A stretch of 64,000 bases of DNA from positions 1-64,000 of the forward strand of contig LGRX02003779.1 of the NCBI GenBank assembly GCA_001247695.2, in the 5' to 3' direction. The stretch comes from Cymbomonas tetramitiformis (lineage: Eukaryota; Chlorophyta; Pyramimonadophyceae; Pyramimonadales; Pyramimonadaceae). Below, one piece after another: positions 33,100-44,352 of the stretch; the stretch's first letter is position 1; the number at the start of each line of letters is the position of its first letter. The notes beneath the pieces are model-generated. The model did not search any database, was not told the DNA's origin, and was given only the letters and a program-made list of their open reading frames with translations. Position numbers and translations under genes: made by a program.

Positions 33100-34340
33100 G
33101 AAAACCGTCCGTCCGACGCGTGGACAGCGTACGGACACCCTATGGACGCTTTTTTTGCTAAATCCACACGTGTGAAATTGTCTAATTTGTAAAAGTGATG
33201 TTCATACGGTGTCCATACGATAAATCCATACGTCGTCCGTACGTGCGCATCCGTGTGGACGACGTATGCTAGTTTACCTGATTTTATTACGCGTGTGGAC
33301 GCTCCGACCGTATGGATAGATGCCGTCCATACGCATGAACCACTGGAAAATGTTGTCCACACGTGCGGACTGCGAGAAATGCCGCTTCTACCCCTCCTCG
33401 GCCATATGGACACCATGGGGACGTGTCCCTGGACCGTACCCACGCGTACGGACGACGTGTGGACGGGCGTATGGACAGTGTGAGGCCCGTGCCGTGCCAC
33501 TCTTTTGCGCTTGTCCGCACGTGTGGACAGCCATTGCACCCGGGCCTGGGTGTACCCGAGCACTGCTTGCCCCCTCCTCAGCCATGTGGACACCATGTGG
33601 ACGTGTCCCTGGACGTACTGATGCGTACGGACGACGTGTGGACGGGCGTATGGACAGTGTGAGGCCCGTGCCGTGCCACTCTTTTGCGCTTGTCCGCACG
33701 TGTGGACACCCATTGCACCCGGGCCTGGGTGTACCCGAGCATTTTCTTCCCCTTCATCAGCCACATGGACACCATGGGGACGTGTCCCTGGGTCGTACCG
33801 ACGCGTACGGACGACGTGTGGACGGGCGTATGGACAGTGTGAGGCCCGTGCCGTGCCACTCGTTTGCGCTTGTCCGCACGTGTGGACAGCCATTGCACCC
33901 GGGCCTGGGTGTACCCAAGCATTTCCTTCCCCTTCATCAGCCACATGGACACCATGGGGGCGTGTCCCTGGGTCGTACCGACGCGTACGAACGACGTGTG
34001 GACGGGCGTATGGACAGTGTGAGGCCCGTGCCGTGCCACTCGTTTGCGCTTGTCCGCACGTGTGGACAGCCATTGCACCCGGGCCTGGGTGTGCCCGAGC
34101 GTTGCTTGCCCCTTCATCAGCCATATATGGGCACCACGGGGGCGTGTCAACGAACGAACTCATGCGTACGGACGACGTGTGGACAGACGTATGGACGATC
34201 GGAATTCGCCAATCCATACGTATGGACGTCAAAATTGGAGTTTGTTGAAACACGCGTGTGGACACATACATCCGCGCGTGTGGATAAGGGTTTACCCGTA
34301 TGGATTAGCGGAATCATGCGTGTGAATACAGGTGTCCGCG
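33100..34340. repeat. CACTA subterminal region with 180-bp tandem repeat
   Basis: Dense CGTACGGAC / GTCCRYACG motifs in both orientations. Inside, from about 33410 to 34140, a unit of about 180 bp containing GTGAGGCCCGTGCCGTGCCA and GCACCCGGGCCTGGGTGT repeats four times (marker at 33482, 33661, 33841 and 34021). Since 180 is divisible by three, long ORFs stay open here on both strands (348 and 416 codons). They are repeat artefacts. Confidence 0.93.
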
Positions 34341-34377
34341 CACATACGGTTTATTTGCATATATAATACATCGTGTA

Positions 34378-37300
34378 TCATCCGCAATCATCTGAATCAG
34401 ATGAACTACTACGGTCATCCTCGCTACTACTGTTATCATCGATTTCACGGAAGAAATCCGCCTTGCGATCCAACACAACTTGCAAGCAATCAGTTCGTCG
34501 TCGAATGGTCAAAGGGACAACATTTCCTTTGTACCGGGCAAGCCAAGCCGGCATGAAAGGAACATCCTGAATTACCACTTGATTCTCAATGCTGTTTGCG
34601 CGAACGAATGGCTGAGACACGTCCCATGGCATGTCTTTGCGCAGGTAAATGTTCTTGCTGATATCGTCCGCAAGCGCAGCCGCCTTTGGGTACCAACGGG
34701 CCTTCAACAGAAAGATCTCGTGACCGGGAAGATCAAGCTTGACGATCTTCATGATTTCCACATACCTATCTTCAACGTCATCGTCCGGTATCTCGCCTGT
34801 AAGAAGTTGAGCTGGAGTTGGCACTCCCGGACTTCGAAAGATGCTCTTGAAATACCGTTGACAACTCTTCAAACCAATGTCGCTGTCGTGCACTCGAAAA
34901 TCTTCACGCCCAATCTTGATGCTAGGATACTCCGTCCACGGGGCGATCCCGGCTAAGGCGAAGGTCTGCTCCTCCTCGGTGAAAGGCTGAATCTGCAAAG
35001 TTCTTGGGCACCTTCTCCACGTGTCTGGTTGTAGAAACACCGGAACCACGTCATTCGTCATCGGCCTTCGACGACCCGCCCGTCGGTTGCGACGATCCCG
35101 TTGTCGAACGTTCCTGCATTCGCAAGTACACACGGGTGGACTCAATGTTCCGTACGTTGCCATACGGTGGCCGTACGCCGTCCGTACGCCGTCCACGTGG
35201 CGTTCGCACAATTTACAGACATGCACATAAGTTGGTACCTGTTGAATGAGTCGAGTGTGTCGTCGAACGTTTTGCACAGAGTGTCGTACTCGGGGAACTC
35301 GGTACGAAGGTAGACTTGAATCTTTTCTCTGTCATCTGTTGCGATTGACGCCGCGCAAGCGAATTAGTTGTCTCATAAGAAGACTGAAGAGAAAAAAAAA
35401 CGGACAATAGTGAAAACTCATCCGTACGTACGGACAGGTATTCCACACGTGTGGACGACGTCGTCCGCACGGTGGGCTCTTCGTCCACGCGCTTGGACAG
35501 GTGGTATTGACCAAACGGACAATAGTAAAGTACCGTCCGTGCGTATGGATCGCTGGCCACACGTGTGAACGACTACGTGCACACGTACTTAAAAAGCATC
35601 CACACGCATGGAAAGACTGACATGCATGGCACACATGATACTTAGGGATGTGCTCACCAGCGGTTGGCCGCACAGTGCTTGATTTCGTTGTAAAGATGTT
35701 CTGCTTTGCAGGAGGTCGATACTGGGGAGCTCGACCACTTCGATGCATTCGCTTGATGCCAGCAACCATGGAAACCGTTCGCCGCAACTCCAGTCCTTTC
35801 ATCATGCTGGCGACGGGTTGTGAGCGGGTCTTGATGGACAGCTTCAACAACCCGAAATAGTCTTCGAAGACATACATCCAGATTTCCCGTGCAGGGCCGT
35901 TGTCCTTCAGCTGGTCGACAATGTGCACGAGAAGATGCGACATAATCACCAACGCCTCAGGGGAGTTGTTCCGCTCCATCTCCGCATCTCTCAACTGCAT
36001 GACTCGGCTCTGCAGCTTGTTCATTTCCTGAAAGGCAAAATAATGAGAGGCAACCTTAATCTCGAACCGGGACATGCCAGGTGTGAATGGTGGAGGAACA
36101 ACCGGATGGACAACGGCTTCATACGCCGTCCGTGCGGCGTCCGTACGGTGTCCGAGAACATCCACACGGAAGCACACGGGTTGATTAGGCTTAACGTACC
36201 TCTGGATGAATTGAGGGGGCGGTTAATTCTCGAACCACCACCGAAAATTCACCAACGAACCTCGCGTATTGTGGTCGGAGAACTTGCCCGTCAGCATTTT
36301 GCCAGGATGCAATAACGCCCAGTATCCCAGAAGTGAGGGATACCACCAGCTCCGCGGCCTTCATCTTCCGCACCTTTTTCGGGTTCTTGTACTTTTCCTG
36401 CAGAAGTTTCTTAGCTAGAGGTCCCATATTTGTCGCGAGCTTCAGACCTCGTACCCACTTGATTGCACCGGTCTTTGCGATCGGTGACAGTCCCCACGGT
36501 GATGGTTTGTCCGCAAAGACTTTACATTGTTAGGCATACAGTGGATGGTCCATACGTCGTCCGTACGGTTACATGCGCCGTCCGTCCGGCGGCAACACGG
36601 TGTTCATCCGTGTGGAACAGCAGAAACTCGCAAACGACCTACAAGCTTACCTGCCAGTCGCTTCGCAGCAGATCTTCGATCGTTTACATTTCTGGGTGGG
36701 GGTGCGATAACCCACGATCGATGGACCTTCATCTTCCGCGCATAGTTGCGTGTGTTCGGTCCCCAACCATCACCAAAAATCACGCAGTGGACGCCGTGAA
36801 TCAGGTTGTACAAGATGTGCATCAGGTCGAGAAGGTAGTCCCGTACAACGTCAAAATCAGGAATGATTGACATCGGGCATGGTTCCTTAACCCCGCTCTG
36901 CTTCATGAATTCCTCGACGATTTGTTTAGGCACTCGTCCCTCTCTGATCATCTTGGCGTGGAGCTGTTGGGTTTCACGGACTTCGCTGTTGGTGCGAAAA
37001 GGGATTGGTTCACCTGCTCAATGACGGCGAAAATCGACACGCTTAGACGGTGAATCACGCGTACGGAACACATCGGACTCCAGGCGTCCACGCGTGCGGA
37101 CGCCGGTATCCACAAGCCCGGACAGGGTGTTCTTTAACACATAATTTAAGCTAAAATCCACGAGCTGTCCGTGGGGTGTCCACACGGTGGGCACACATAC
37201 TCCGTACGTACGGCCGAAGAAGGAAAGGGGACAAGCGACGGGGTCATGCGTTTACCTGGTTGCAGTCCTTGGTGTAGTGAGGAATATATGATTTTCGTTA

Positions 37301-39024
37301 GACCAGTTGTAGATTTCTCGGTACCCCGGATCCAGCATTTCAGGCAAGCGTAGTACGAATTAGCTCCGAATCGTCTCGCCGCGTCGCTCAAGCCAATGTA
37401 ATCTTCGAGCATTTTGTACAGCACGAGCTTGAACGTGAAAACCGTGTTGGTAATCACATCGAACATGCGTACGCCGTTAGTCAGTCTGTTAACCTCCAAG
37501 GTGAACATGTCGTAGAACTTGCTGCTGACTTTCGGTTTTCCATCCCAGATTCCCCAAGTCATCACGTATTCTCGTTTGCAGCGAATTTCTCCCGGGAAGT
37601 TGACAATCGTAAAACACAGCGGAGTCACCGTGCGAATGCCGTCGTTGAAGGATTGGACGCCATCTGCACACGCCATAATGGCAATGTTCCTCGGGTCTTT
37701 AAATATGTCCCACTTGTTGCGAACGAAGTTGAGAAATCCTGGCGAGTCTGCACGAGCATTGGGAAACGATACATAAGAATTCCTTACACTCACTGTCCAC
37801 ACGGGTGGATAACTACTTACACACGTACGGACAACGAATGAACGTATTGTCCATGCGGTGTTCACAGTCATGGACAGGTTTACACGAGCTCTGGGAAATG
37901 AGACCTAAGATTTCCGCAATTAAACTGTTCACATGGGTGGGTAACATTGTCCGTGCGTACGGACGGCGTACGTGCATACCATCCATATGGTGTTCACCTA
38001 CATGGACGAGCTTGCACGAGCAGTGGGAAATACGACATACGAATTCCGCACTTGCTTTGTCCACACGGGCGGACGATGCCAATCGTACCTACGGACGACG
38101 TACTGCCCTTACGTCCATGCGGTGTACACAGTCATGGATTGAAATTTCGGAGTAAACTCACCGAGTATACCATGTATTTCCGCTCGGGGGTCTTTGTCCA
38201 ACATGCCTTCTTTCCACCACGTACGCGCTAGCATGGCTAACTCCGGCGTCAGGAAGAATACGGTGAACAGCGTTTCGAGCGGCCACCATCGAAAAATACA
38301 GCGAGCTCGACCTGGAATGTATACCCCGATCACCGTCTTTCCGTCCTCGTATCTCGGTTCCAGGCATTTCGGACACTTGTCGCAGTTGGCGTGCTCGTCC
38401 TGAAAGAATTCGGAGCACTCGGGGCAAACGTCCACTTCGTTGTATCCCTTGAACATCTCCTTCCACTTCTGCATCACTTGTGCATATGTAGATGGAACCT
38501 CTGCGATAAGAGTATGTGCACTATCGGCTACATTGTCGATGTAGTGAACACGCAGAATGTTCAGAATCGCATCGAAGTAGGCCTGCGAGCTGTTGTGGTG
38601 GTTGTGGGAGACGAGAAGATCCAACACGAAATTGTTCGCCACGACGTTAGCGGACGCTTGGACGCTTTCTACACTTTCCTGCTCACACACACACACACAC
38701 ATCCTCAAAGAACACATGAATGTGATGAATGCTGAATTGCTGACTTAGCTGATAAGGAGGACCTACCTCTGCGCTTGGGTCCTCTTGAGGTCCCAAGAAG
38801 AGCCGATTGATTTTTTCGATCGTCGCATTTGCTGCCTCGTGGATGGCAACATCTTCTGGGAATTCCTCCTCATCACTGCGTTCTTGTGTCTCCTCCTCAT
38901 CTTGTTGTCGCTCTGGTGACGGCGATCGATCACCATGAAGTCCATTGGCACGCACGTGCCGGAGAGTTTGCTTACTGGATAACCACCTTTCACCATTGCA
39001 TTCAACGCAGGGACAAAATGGCAT
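34378..39024 (-). CDS. TNP2-type CACTA transposase, eight exons
   Basis: Exons, all with GT-AG joins that keep frame: 39024-38767, 38678-38162, 37747-37256, 37013-36651, 36447-36200, 36054 (or 36027)-35658, 35335-35239, 35113-34378. The start MPFCPCVECNGERWLSSKQT is the usual zinc-like transposase-associated head. Exon 2 has a CPEC...CPKCLEPRY finger. The catalytic triad of the Tnp2 family is visible: D in ACADGVQSFN (near 37662), D in YLLDLMHILYNLIHGV (near 36827) and E in IWMYVFEDYFG (near 35863). The C-terminal exon ends in an acidic serine tail. It cuts the element out and inserts it with 3-bp staggers. Six of its seven introns contain the element's own GTCCRYACG motif. The alternative acceptor for exon 6 is unresolved, and an extra 5' exon is possible. 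Confidence 0.9.
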
Positions 39025-40429
39025 ATTTGGTCGTCCGTGCGTCGTCCGTACGGTGTCCGTACGCCCGGCTTAGGTTTCCAGCGTATGGACAACGATGTTC
39101 ATACGTTCCATGTCACATCTGCGCGCATGCACCAACACTTACGTCAAGGTTGTAAACTCGTCGTCCACACGTTAGATTATGGATGGACGCTATGTGTTGT
39201 CCGTGTGGATGCCGCAAGCATTCTAGTCCATACGGTTCCATGAGTGAGATCGGTTGTCCACACGCGTGGAAACGTCAGTTAGCTGTCCATGTGGGTTTTG
39301 TACGAATTTCGTATGAAATGGCACATTTTTCGTACGTCTGCATGTCCCATGGACGGTCTGTCCATGTGGTTGGAAATAACCACACATTTTGAGCAGTCCG
39401 CATGGATGGATAGCAAAAGCACACGGTGAATTACGTGTTTTCGTACGACTCTATAGTGTTTGTACGTTTTTTGTTGAAAACTGTCCACACGCGTGGAAAC
39501 GTCAGTTAGCAGTCCATACGCTGTCCATTCGAGTTAGCCTTGACTGTCCGTATGATTCATGTCCCATGGACGGTTTTTTTACACGCACGGACGCAAAAAA
39601 AAAGCTGACCTCACGGAAACTTAAAACATAAAAACCGTATGGACAACGTACGGACAGCACACTTTACCACACGTGTGGACATTTGGGTAGAAATACTTAG
39701 CGAAAAAATGGCAAAAAACAAAACACCCCTAAAAAAGGTCGATGGAGGGCTAAAATCGGAGCGTGGGGACAAAAAAAAAAACAAAGTGAGAGGGGGGTTA
39801 GGCGCCCTCTCGCTGCTTGCGATTTACCCCAGAACAGGCACTCAGTGGGATTGTTTCCCAGCGGACAGTGCAATCGACGGCCCAGATGAACCCCCCCGTC
39901 TTAATCGGACGGTCTTCATGAGTTACAGAAACTGAAAATGGCATGGAGGCGTGGGTTGGCACCCACGACACCCATTGTGCACTAGCGGCGCCTCTTATCG
40001 CTAGAACACAAGGGGTATCGTGGATGCCAATGCCTCCAAGGGGATTCGAACCCCTCACCCTCGCGAGAACGCGTTCGGCTTACCAACATTTGACCACTCG
40101 GCCATGCACCCACGATGATGAAAAACCGCCGCACGGCAAAAATTATATTCATAAAACCGCGTTTCCCTACAGAGAGGACTCTGATACCAATTTCAAAGAG
40201 AAAAAAGAAATTGAGACATGCATTTTCAAAAGATGCTGTCTCATGCACCAGCTCAACGGTCAAACGTCCATACGTTCATGCCCGTACTGTACGGATGAAC
40301 GCCACGAAGTCAGCGCTGTCCACGCCCGTGAGTACCGTTTTCATCCCATCGCCGCCAAAACGCCCACAAACGCCCACAGTCCTCCAGCAAACGAACCTCC
40401 TCGCAAATTTTGTTTCGTAAGTTCCCAAA
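39025..40429. promoter_or_regulatory. Divergent intergenic region of the CACTA element
   Basis: 1.4 kb between the two CACTA genes, which point away from each other. It carries scattered GTCCRYACG motifs (39030-39680), a poly-A-rich stretch near 39700-39785 and the tRNA-like sequence at 40031-40110. It must hold both promoters. No TATA box is assigned. Confidence 0.6.
40031..40110 (-). tRNA. tRNA-like sequence, long variable arm (Leu/Ser type)
   Basis: On the minus strand the A box TGGCCGAGTGGTC and the B box GGTTCGAATCC are perfect matches to the internal promoter of a tRNA gene. The T arm GGGG-TTCGAAT-CCCC pairs fully. A CGCG-TTCT-CGCG variable arm suits a Leu or Ser tRNA. The loop GTAAGCC would give anticodon AAG (Leu). 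The acceptor stem pairs poorly (GGGTGCA against GGAGGCA), so it is probably a tRNA pseudogene or SINE head carried in the CACTA promoter region rather than a working tRNA. Confidence 0.62.
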
Positions 40430-42717
40430 ATGGCCAGACGAGTTCAGCCCAGTAGACAACGCGCACAGATCCCGAAATCACCACCCACCGCCCCCACTCC
40501 CTCGCCAACCCAGCGTCGCCAAACCAGCTTGGTGGAGGCGGCCGCGTCAAACACCACCATGCAGCAGATGTTTCAGCAGATGCAAAGCATGCAGCAGCAA
40601 ATGCTGCTGTTTGCAGGGGCTGCCGGGGCAGGGGGTGCAGCGCAACCTGCAGAGGCTGCGCAGGCCGCAAATACAGCGCGGTTGGTGGTGGACCCGGGCG
40701 CCCAAGTCTTAAATGACATGAAGGAAGACGCCCGGGAGGTCATCGACGACTGGCAGGAAAAAGGCCTGATACCCCCTGGGACGGTCGCCGTCATTGGGGC
40801 GGCCAAGCACACCAAAATCGCCAAGCATATCCAGTCCCGCCACCCGCAGGTGCCCTTGCGGATGGTGAAAACATACGTCACCAACCGGTTGAGTTATTTG
40901 AAAAATAACTCGGAGGGGCCCGGTCGCTGGAAGTGGAAGGTCACCCAGGACTTCCCCGACGGTTTTCACATCCGGTACAAGGGTCCAGCGGCCGGGTACA
41001 AGGTATACGGGCACAGGGATGCGCCGGACCCGGAGGAGACAGAGGCGTGCCTGCAGGTGGCTCTGGCAATTGCTGCTGGCAAGCCACTCACTGAAGGGAA
41101 GCACTTTGAGATCTTCACAGCGCTTGGTGCCAAAGCCCCTGAAGCCCCTGAAAAGAAACCGGAAGTAAAGGTAACTTTTGTGCTCTTCCGCCTGTGAGCG
41201 CCGGTGTCCACACGTTGTGCAACGGTGTCCAAGCTCGTGGTTATGTGAACCTTTTTTCAACTTGTGCCGCTTGATTGTTTCCACCCTTATGAACCACGTA
41301 GTTTGCACGTTGTCCACAGGGGTGTACGTTTTGGCCAGTGAGCGCCAGTTCTTCACTGTTTTTCTTATATGTTTCCACGCGTGTGTCGCCCGTACGAACG
41401 ACTTAGTCCACACGTCGTCCGCACGGTGTCCAGGTGGAAGCGCCTCAACAGACGGTCCCCGAAGAGCCGGTCCCGCAGGCAGAGAAGCACTCCCCCAACC
41501 TCGGGGGCCCCTTGGCCGTAGGGGACCAGGTGGACGTCTTCGCCACCCCCCAGGCGGACGTGGGTCGTATCGGTACCGGTTACGACACCGGAAAGGCCAC
41601 CAAATCTGGCCTCCCGAACCTTGCCATTGGTCGGGCTACCGTCGCCGCCATCGGGCCGGGAAATTCATTGAACGAGAAACCAATGATTTTGCCCAAAGAT
41701 ACCTACGAGCTGTACGTTGAATTCGTCGTTCACCTCCCAGATAAGGGGGAGGTTTACCCCGTGGAGCGGATTCTTTCCCACCACATGTCGATGGTGGACG
41801 AGCTCGTGAGTGCCGAGCAACTCCGCACCGGGACGGCTAATAAAACGATGGAGATGCTGGAGCACAACCTCCAGTCAGTTATAGTAAGAAAAAATGTTAT
41901 CTGGCAAGTCCTCCCTCCCTCCCTGCCTTCCCCTGCAACGTTCACATTTTTACCTTTTGCACTTACGCGAACGTCCATGTGTACATGTGTGCGTGGTGTT
42001 GTTTTGCTGTCCATACGCGTGGACACCATTTATTGTGCCGTCCATACGGGTGGAAGACGGTGTACATACGTAAGGACGCCGTCTAACAAGTGGTTTATGT
42101 ACGCAGGATACACAAGGCCTACTTGAGGCACGCCAACACGGAGAAGCTGTATCCCGAGAGGCTGACAGCGAGAAAACTGGCCGGCCTGAAGTTGGAGCCT
42201 GCTGAGGTATCGGAACGGGACCGTGGATACCCCCCCGTCACGGTGTGTTTGCTTGTATTGTTCTAGTGGTATTTAGCTTGTCAATTGTTGTCGTTGCTCT
42301 TAATGCACTTACTTAGGTTGCATTCACTTGCAGTTCCATACGAGAGGAACGAGCCGTCACTGGTTCCAGGACGTGCGGGGGTGTCAGAAGCAAGATGCAC
42401 AAGAATCGGAAGTTGAAGAGGAGAACGCGGCCGATGGTGATGCTAATGATGCTGTTGTTGAGGCTGTCGAGGATCCCGCCGCTGCTAATGACGGAGAGAC
42501 TGTGGAGGATGAGGAGAGGGGCGAGGGCGTCGACGAGAAGGACGAGGACGAGGAGCAAACCAACTCTGAGGAGGATGAGGAGGACAAGAAGGATGGGAAG
42601 AAGGATGAGAAGGTTAAGGGCGGTTCCGCTCCCAATTCCAAATTCCAAATTCCAAAGAGAAAAGTTGACAGAAAAAAGGAAGAAGGTGAAAAGCCAGCAA
42701 AGAAGCCGAGAAGCTAG
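40430..42717 (+). CDS. Second CACTA gene, acidic NLS-tailed protein
   Basis: Exons 40430-41170, 41434-41883 (or ending near 41877), 42107-42206 and 42334-42717. The ATG reads MARRVQPSRQRAQIP. Exon 1 has an M/Q-rich helix (MQQMFQQMQSMQQQM) and then a compact region (KHTKIAKHIQSRHPQVPLRM ... GRWKWKVTQDFPDGFHIRY) that could bind DNA. Exon 2 is extended beta-like. Exon 4 is a long run of Asp/Glu followed by PKRKVDRKKEEGEKP, a clear nuclear localisation signal. By position and divergence from the transposase this should be the element's TNPA-like partner, which binds subterminal motifs in known CACTA systems. No sequence match to TNPA is claimed. The exon 2-3 junction is uncertain because the best donor does not keep the open frame of exon 3. 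Confidence 0.78.
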
Positions 42718-42779
42718 GCTAGAAAACATTTTGTAAACATTTTGTAAATATTTTGTGTATCCCTGTACCTTGTAAATAT

Positions 42780-43945
42780 TTTGTGTATCACAAGCTATCC
42801 ACGCGCACGGACACCGATGTCCGTACGCGTGGACTGCATCGTCCATACGCATTGATATCTATAAACACAAGCTATCCACACGTACGGACACCGATGTCCA
42901 TGCGTGTGGACTATCTATTATTGACCGTCCTTATGGGTGTCCATATGCCGTCCGCACGCACGTTTACGATGTCCATATGGTAGTCCACACGGTGTCCGTA
43001 CGTGTGATTATGATGTACATGCGTCGTCCATACGTTGTCCATATGGGAGTACATATGCCGTCCGCACGCACGTTTACGATGTCCATGCGTCGTCCATATG
43101 CTATCCTTACGGATTTACATACGGTGTCCGCACGTGCGATTATAATGTCCATGCGCTATCCATACGCTGTCCTTACGGTGGTCCATACGATGTCCGTACG
43201 TGCGATTATGATGTCCATGCGTCCTCCATACGTCGTCCATATGGGAGTCCATATACCGTCCGCACGCACGTTTACGATGTCCATGCGTCGTCCATATGCC
43301 GTCCTTACGGGATTACATACGGTGTCCGCACGTGCGATTATGAGGTCCATGCGCTATCCATACGCTGTCCTTACGGTGGTCCATACGTTGTCCGCACGTC
43401 CGGTTACGATGTCCATGCGACGTCCATACGTTGTCCTTATGGGAGTCCATATGCCGTCCGCACGCACGTTTACGATGTCCATGCGCCGTCCATATGCCGT
43501 CCTTGCGGCATTACATACGGTGTCCGCACGTGCGACTGTGATGTTCATACGCTATCCATACGCTGTCCTTACGGTAGTCCATACGTTGTCCGCACGTCCG
43601 GTTACGACGTCCATATGCTATCCATACGGGTTTCCATACGGTGTCCCTGCGCTGTCGTGCGGTTGGATAGTGCCTCTGTCCATGCGTATGGACACCATGT
43701 GGACATGTGTTCTGTCCATACGGTGTCCATACGGCCGTCCATACGGTGTCCTTACGAAATCCTTACGGTGTCCATGGGACATTTTCATATGGACACCACA
43801 ATTACGCGTCGTCCGTATGGTTCTTACATATGCATCAAGGTTTCGCCAGAAATCTGTCCAGACCGTCCATACGGTTGTCCATATGGGTCCTTGCGATGTC
43901 CATACGCTGTCCATATGCAAATCCACACGGATGAATGGGGCAATA
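42780..43945. repeat. CACTA right subterminal motif array
   Basis: Nearly continuous GTCCATACG, GTCCGCACG, CGTTTACGATGTCCAT and ATTATGATGTCCATGCG units, many in the order GTCC-N4-6-GTCC, up to the terminal TIR. Longer units of about 200 bp repeat (for example CCGTCCGCACGCACGTTTAC at 42948, 43057, 43255 and 43453). The long ORFs with VRTCDYDVHASSIR-like repeats in this interval are artefacts of the array. Confidence 0.93.
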
Positions 43946-43955
43946 ATTTGTAGGG

Positions 43956-43958
43956 TAT
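43956..43958. repeat. 3-bp target site duplication, right
   Basis: TAT directly after the terminal AATAATTTGTAGGG, then GCCACCC, exactly as in the uninterrupted copy at 47731. Confidence 0.92.
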
Positions 43959-44352
43959 GCCACCCATCTCCTACATACTTCAAGATGAGCGTCAATGAAC
44001 GAGTAACGCGAAAGTTGTGCCCCTTTTAGCGAGCTCTACCCACAAGCCTGCGAATATCAGCTATACAATATGAAATATCGCCTTTTAAGTGTTAACCATC
44101 TTCATAGTGAGTGTTTTGCATGTCGATGTGCTCACTCCGATGTGTATAGCTGATGCCCATTGTTCTCCGTAGGCTCTAGTCATCCGCGGCGAACCCGCAT
44201 CGGAGTCCCGTCGGCACACGAAAAAATCGGACGAGGGGCGTTTTGGCGCCAAATTTCTTTTGGGGGGGGGAAACATATTTTTTCACGATTGGGATGTCGA
44301 CCGCGTTGAGCATACCCGATATCGATATGCGCCCCGCCCCGCCAGGCCCGCC
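43959..44352 (+). repeat. LTR copy 2, segment c
   Basis: 394 bp from GCCACCCATCTCCTACATAC to CCAGGCCCGCCCCGC. The first part matches 47734-47862 and the rest matches 53940-54208. The uninterrupted CGCCTTTTAAGTGTTAACC near 44080 is the empty site of the TIR element at 47863. Confidence 0.92.

Larger units (their letters stand above)
33068..43955. mobile_element. Complete CACTA-like (EnSpm) DNA transposon
   Basis: Length 10,888 bp. Ends CCCTACAAATTATTGGCC and, inverted, CCCTACAAATTATTGCCCC: 15 matching terminal bases and the CACTA-type CCCTA start. It is flanked by a 3-bp target duplication, as expected for this superfamily. Two divergent spliced genes lie inside: a TNP2-type transposase on the minus strand and a second gene on the plus strand. 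Long subterminal regions (about 1.2 kb each) are packed with GTCCRYACG and its complement CGTRYGGAC, the usual CACTA layout for binding of an accessory protein. The insertion site is confirmed by the uninterrupted LTR copy at 47731. Confidence 0.95.

Noticed and set aside
33021..34366. ORFs of 348 and 416 codons in the CACTA left end
   Set aside because: They lie in the 180-bp tandem repeat and motif array. The translated repeats mirror the DNA motif and overlap on both strands.
42937..44029. ORFs with VRTCDYDVHASSIR-like repeats
   Set aside because: Translation of the right subterminal GTCC motif array; two frames give equivalent repeats.
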